Shown here piece by piece: positions 11,746 through 11,831 of a stretch of DNA of 11,831 nucleotides. The stretch comes from Candidatus Pacearchaeota archaeon UBA284 (lineage in GTDB: Archaea > Nanobdellota > Nanobdellia > Pacearchaeales > UBA284). Where the stretch lies: the NCBI GenBank assembly GCA_002499185.1, contig DAKN01000023.1:5788-17618 (forward strand), read 5' to 3'. The stretch's first letter is position 1. Every line of letters starts with the position of its first letter. Made by a program: the position numbers and the translations under genes. The notes under the pieces are model-generated. The model saw only the letters and a program-made list of their open reading frames with translations, did no database searches and was not told the DNA's origin.

Positions 11746-11779
11746 AAGAGCTCTAAAGAGTATATTGCTCTGAACAAGA

Positions 11780-11787
11780 ATATAAAT
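11780..11787 (+). promoter_or_regulatory. TATA box of the gene at 11810
   Basis: ATATAAAT is centred about 26 bases before the ATG at 11810, giving a leaderless start for the gene that runs off the window. Confidence 0.55.
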
Positions 11788-11809
11788 CTTAATAACTAGA
11801 ATTAAAAAA

Positions 11810-11831
11810 ATGTCAGTTTATATCAAAATTT
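11810..11831 (+). CDS. Start of an unidentified gene (7 codons)
   Basis: An ATG followed by codons for MSVYIKI runs to the window edge without a stop. The evidence that it is a gene is the TATA box centred 26 bases upstream, the same spacing as for other leaderless genes here. Nothing can be said about function. Confidence 0.45.

Noticed and set aside
1..11831. CRISPR arrays, insertion sequences, rRNA genes or prophage genes
   Set aside because: No regularly spaced repeats, transposase or integrase motifs, terminal repeats or rRNA-like GC-rich blocks were seen on either strand.

Overview
The window is AT-rich archaeal chromosome, most likely from a small-genome DPANN archaeon of the Woesearchaeota/Pacearchaeota kind. 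The domain is clear from the genes: aIF1A, aIF2-beta, RIO1 kinase, a Dim2/Pno1-like KH protein, the RNA polymerase cleavage factor TFS, a Sec11-type signal peptidase with a Ser/His pair, a Trm5/Taw2-family enzyme, and a tRNA-Ile with an archaeal intron at 37/38. The lineage guess is inference from gene style and base composition.

Layout. Positions 1-882 (minus) hold two exported-protein genes, the upstream one ending in what looks like a Bacteroidota type A (T9SS) C-terminal sorting domain. Then come tRNA-Lys(CUU), an unrecognised plus-strand gene, and on the minus strand TFS, a Na+/phosphate-type transporter, signal peptidase I, a two-gene unit (unknown protein plus Trm5/Taw2-like enzyme), a radical SAM protein, and a membrane-anchored Lon-like (S16) protease placed directly behind the intron-containing tRNA-Ile(GAU). 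From 7195 to 8312 three plus-strand genes encode a lipoprotein, an unknown protein and a 93-residue parvulin. A minus-strand tRNA-Asn(GUU) leads directly into a two-gene unit (unknown protein, exported protein). The last part is the archaeal cluster aIF1A - RIO1 - Dim2-like KH protein on the minus strand, divergent from aIF2-beta on the plus strand. A new gene starts at 11810 and runs off the window.

Two themes link the genes. One is export and envelope quality control: four signal-peptide or lipobox proteins sit with signal peptidase I, an S16 membrane protease and a transporter. The other is translation: three tRNAs, two initiation factors, two ribosome-assembly factors and a tRNA-modifying enzyme.

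Expression signals are readable. Most first genes have a TATA-like box centred about 23-28 bases before the ATG, so transcripts should be leaderless or nearly so. Shine-Dalgarno sequences appear only where a leader or an upstream gene exists (lipoprotein, Trm5-like gene, 216-residue exported protein). Two TATA elements are palindromic and could serve both directions, the best being a 16-bp palindrome centred between aIF1A and aIF2-beta. No CRISPR array, insertion sequence or rRNA was seen, and no gene-free stretch exceeds 300 bases.
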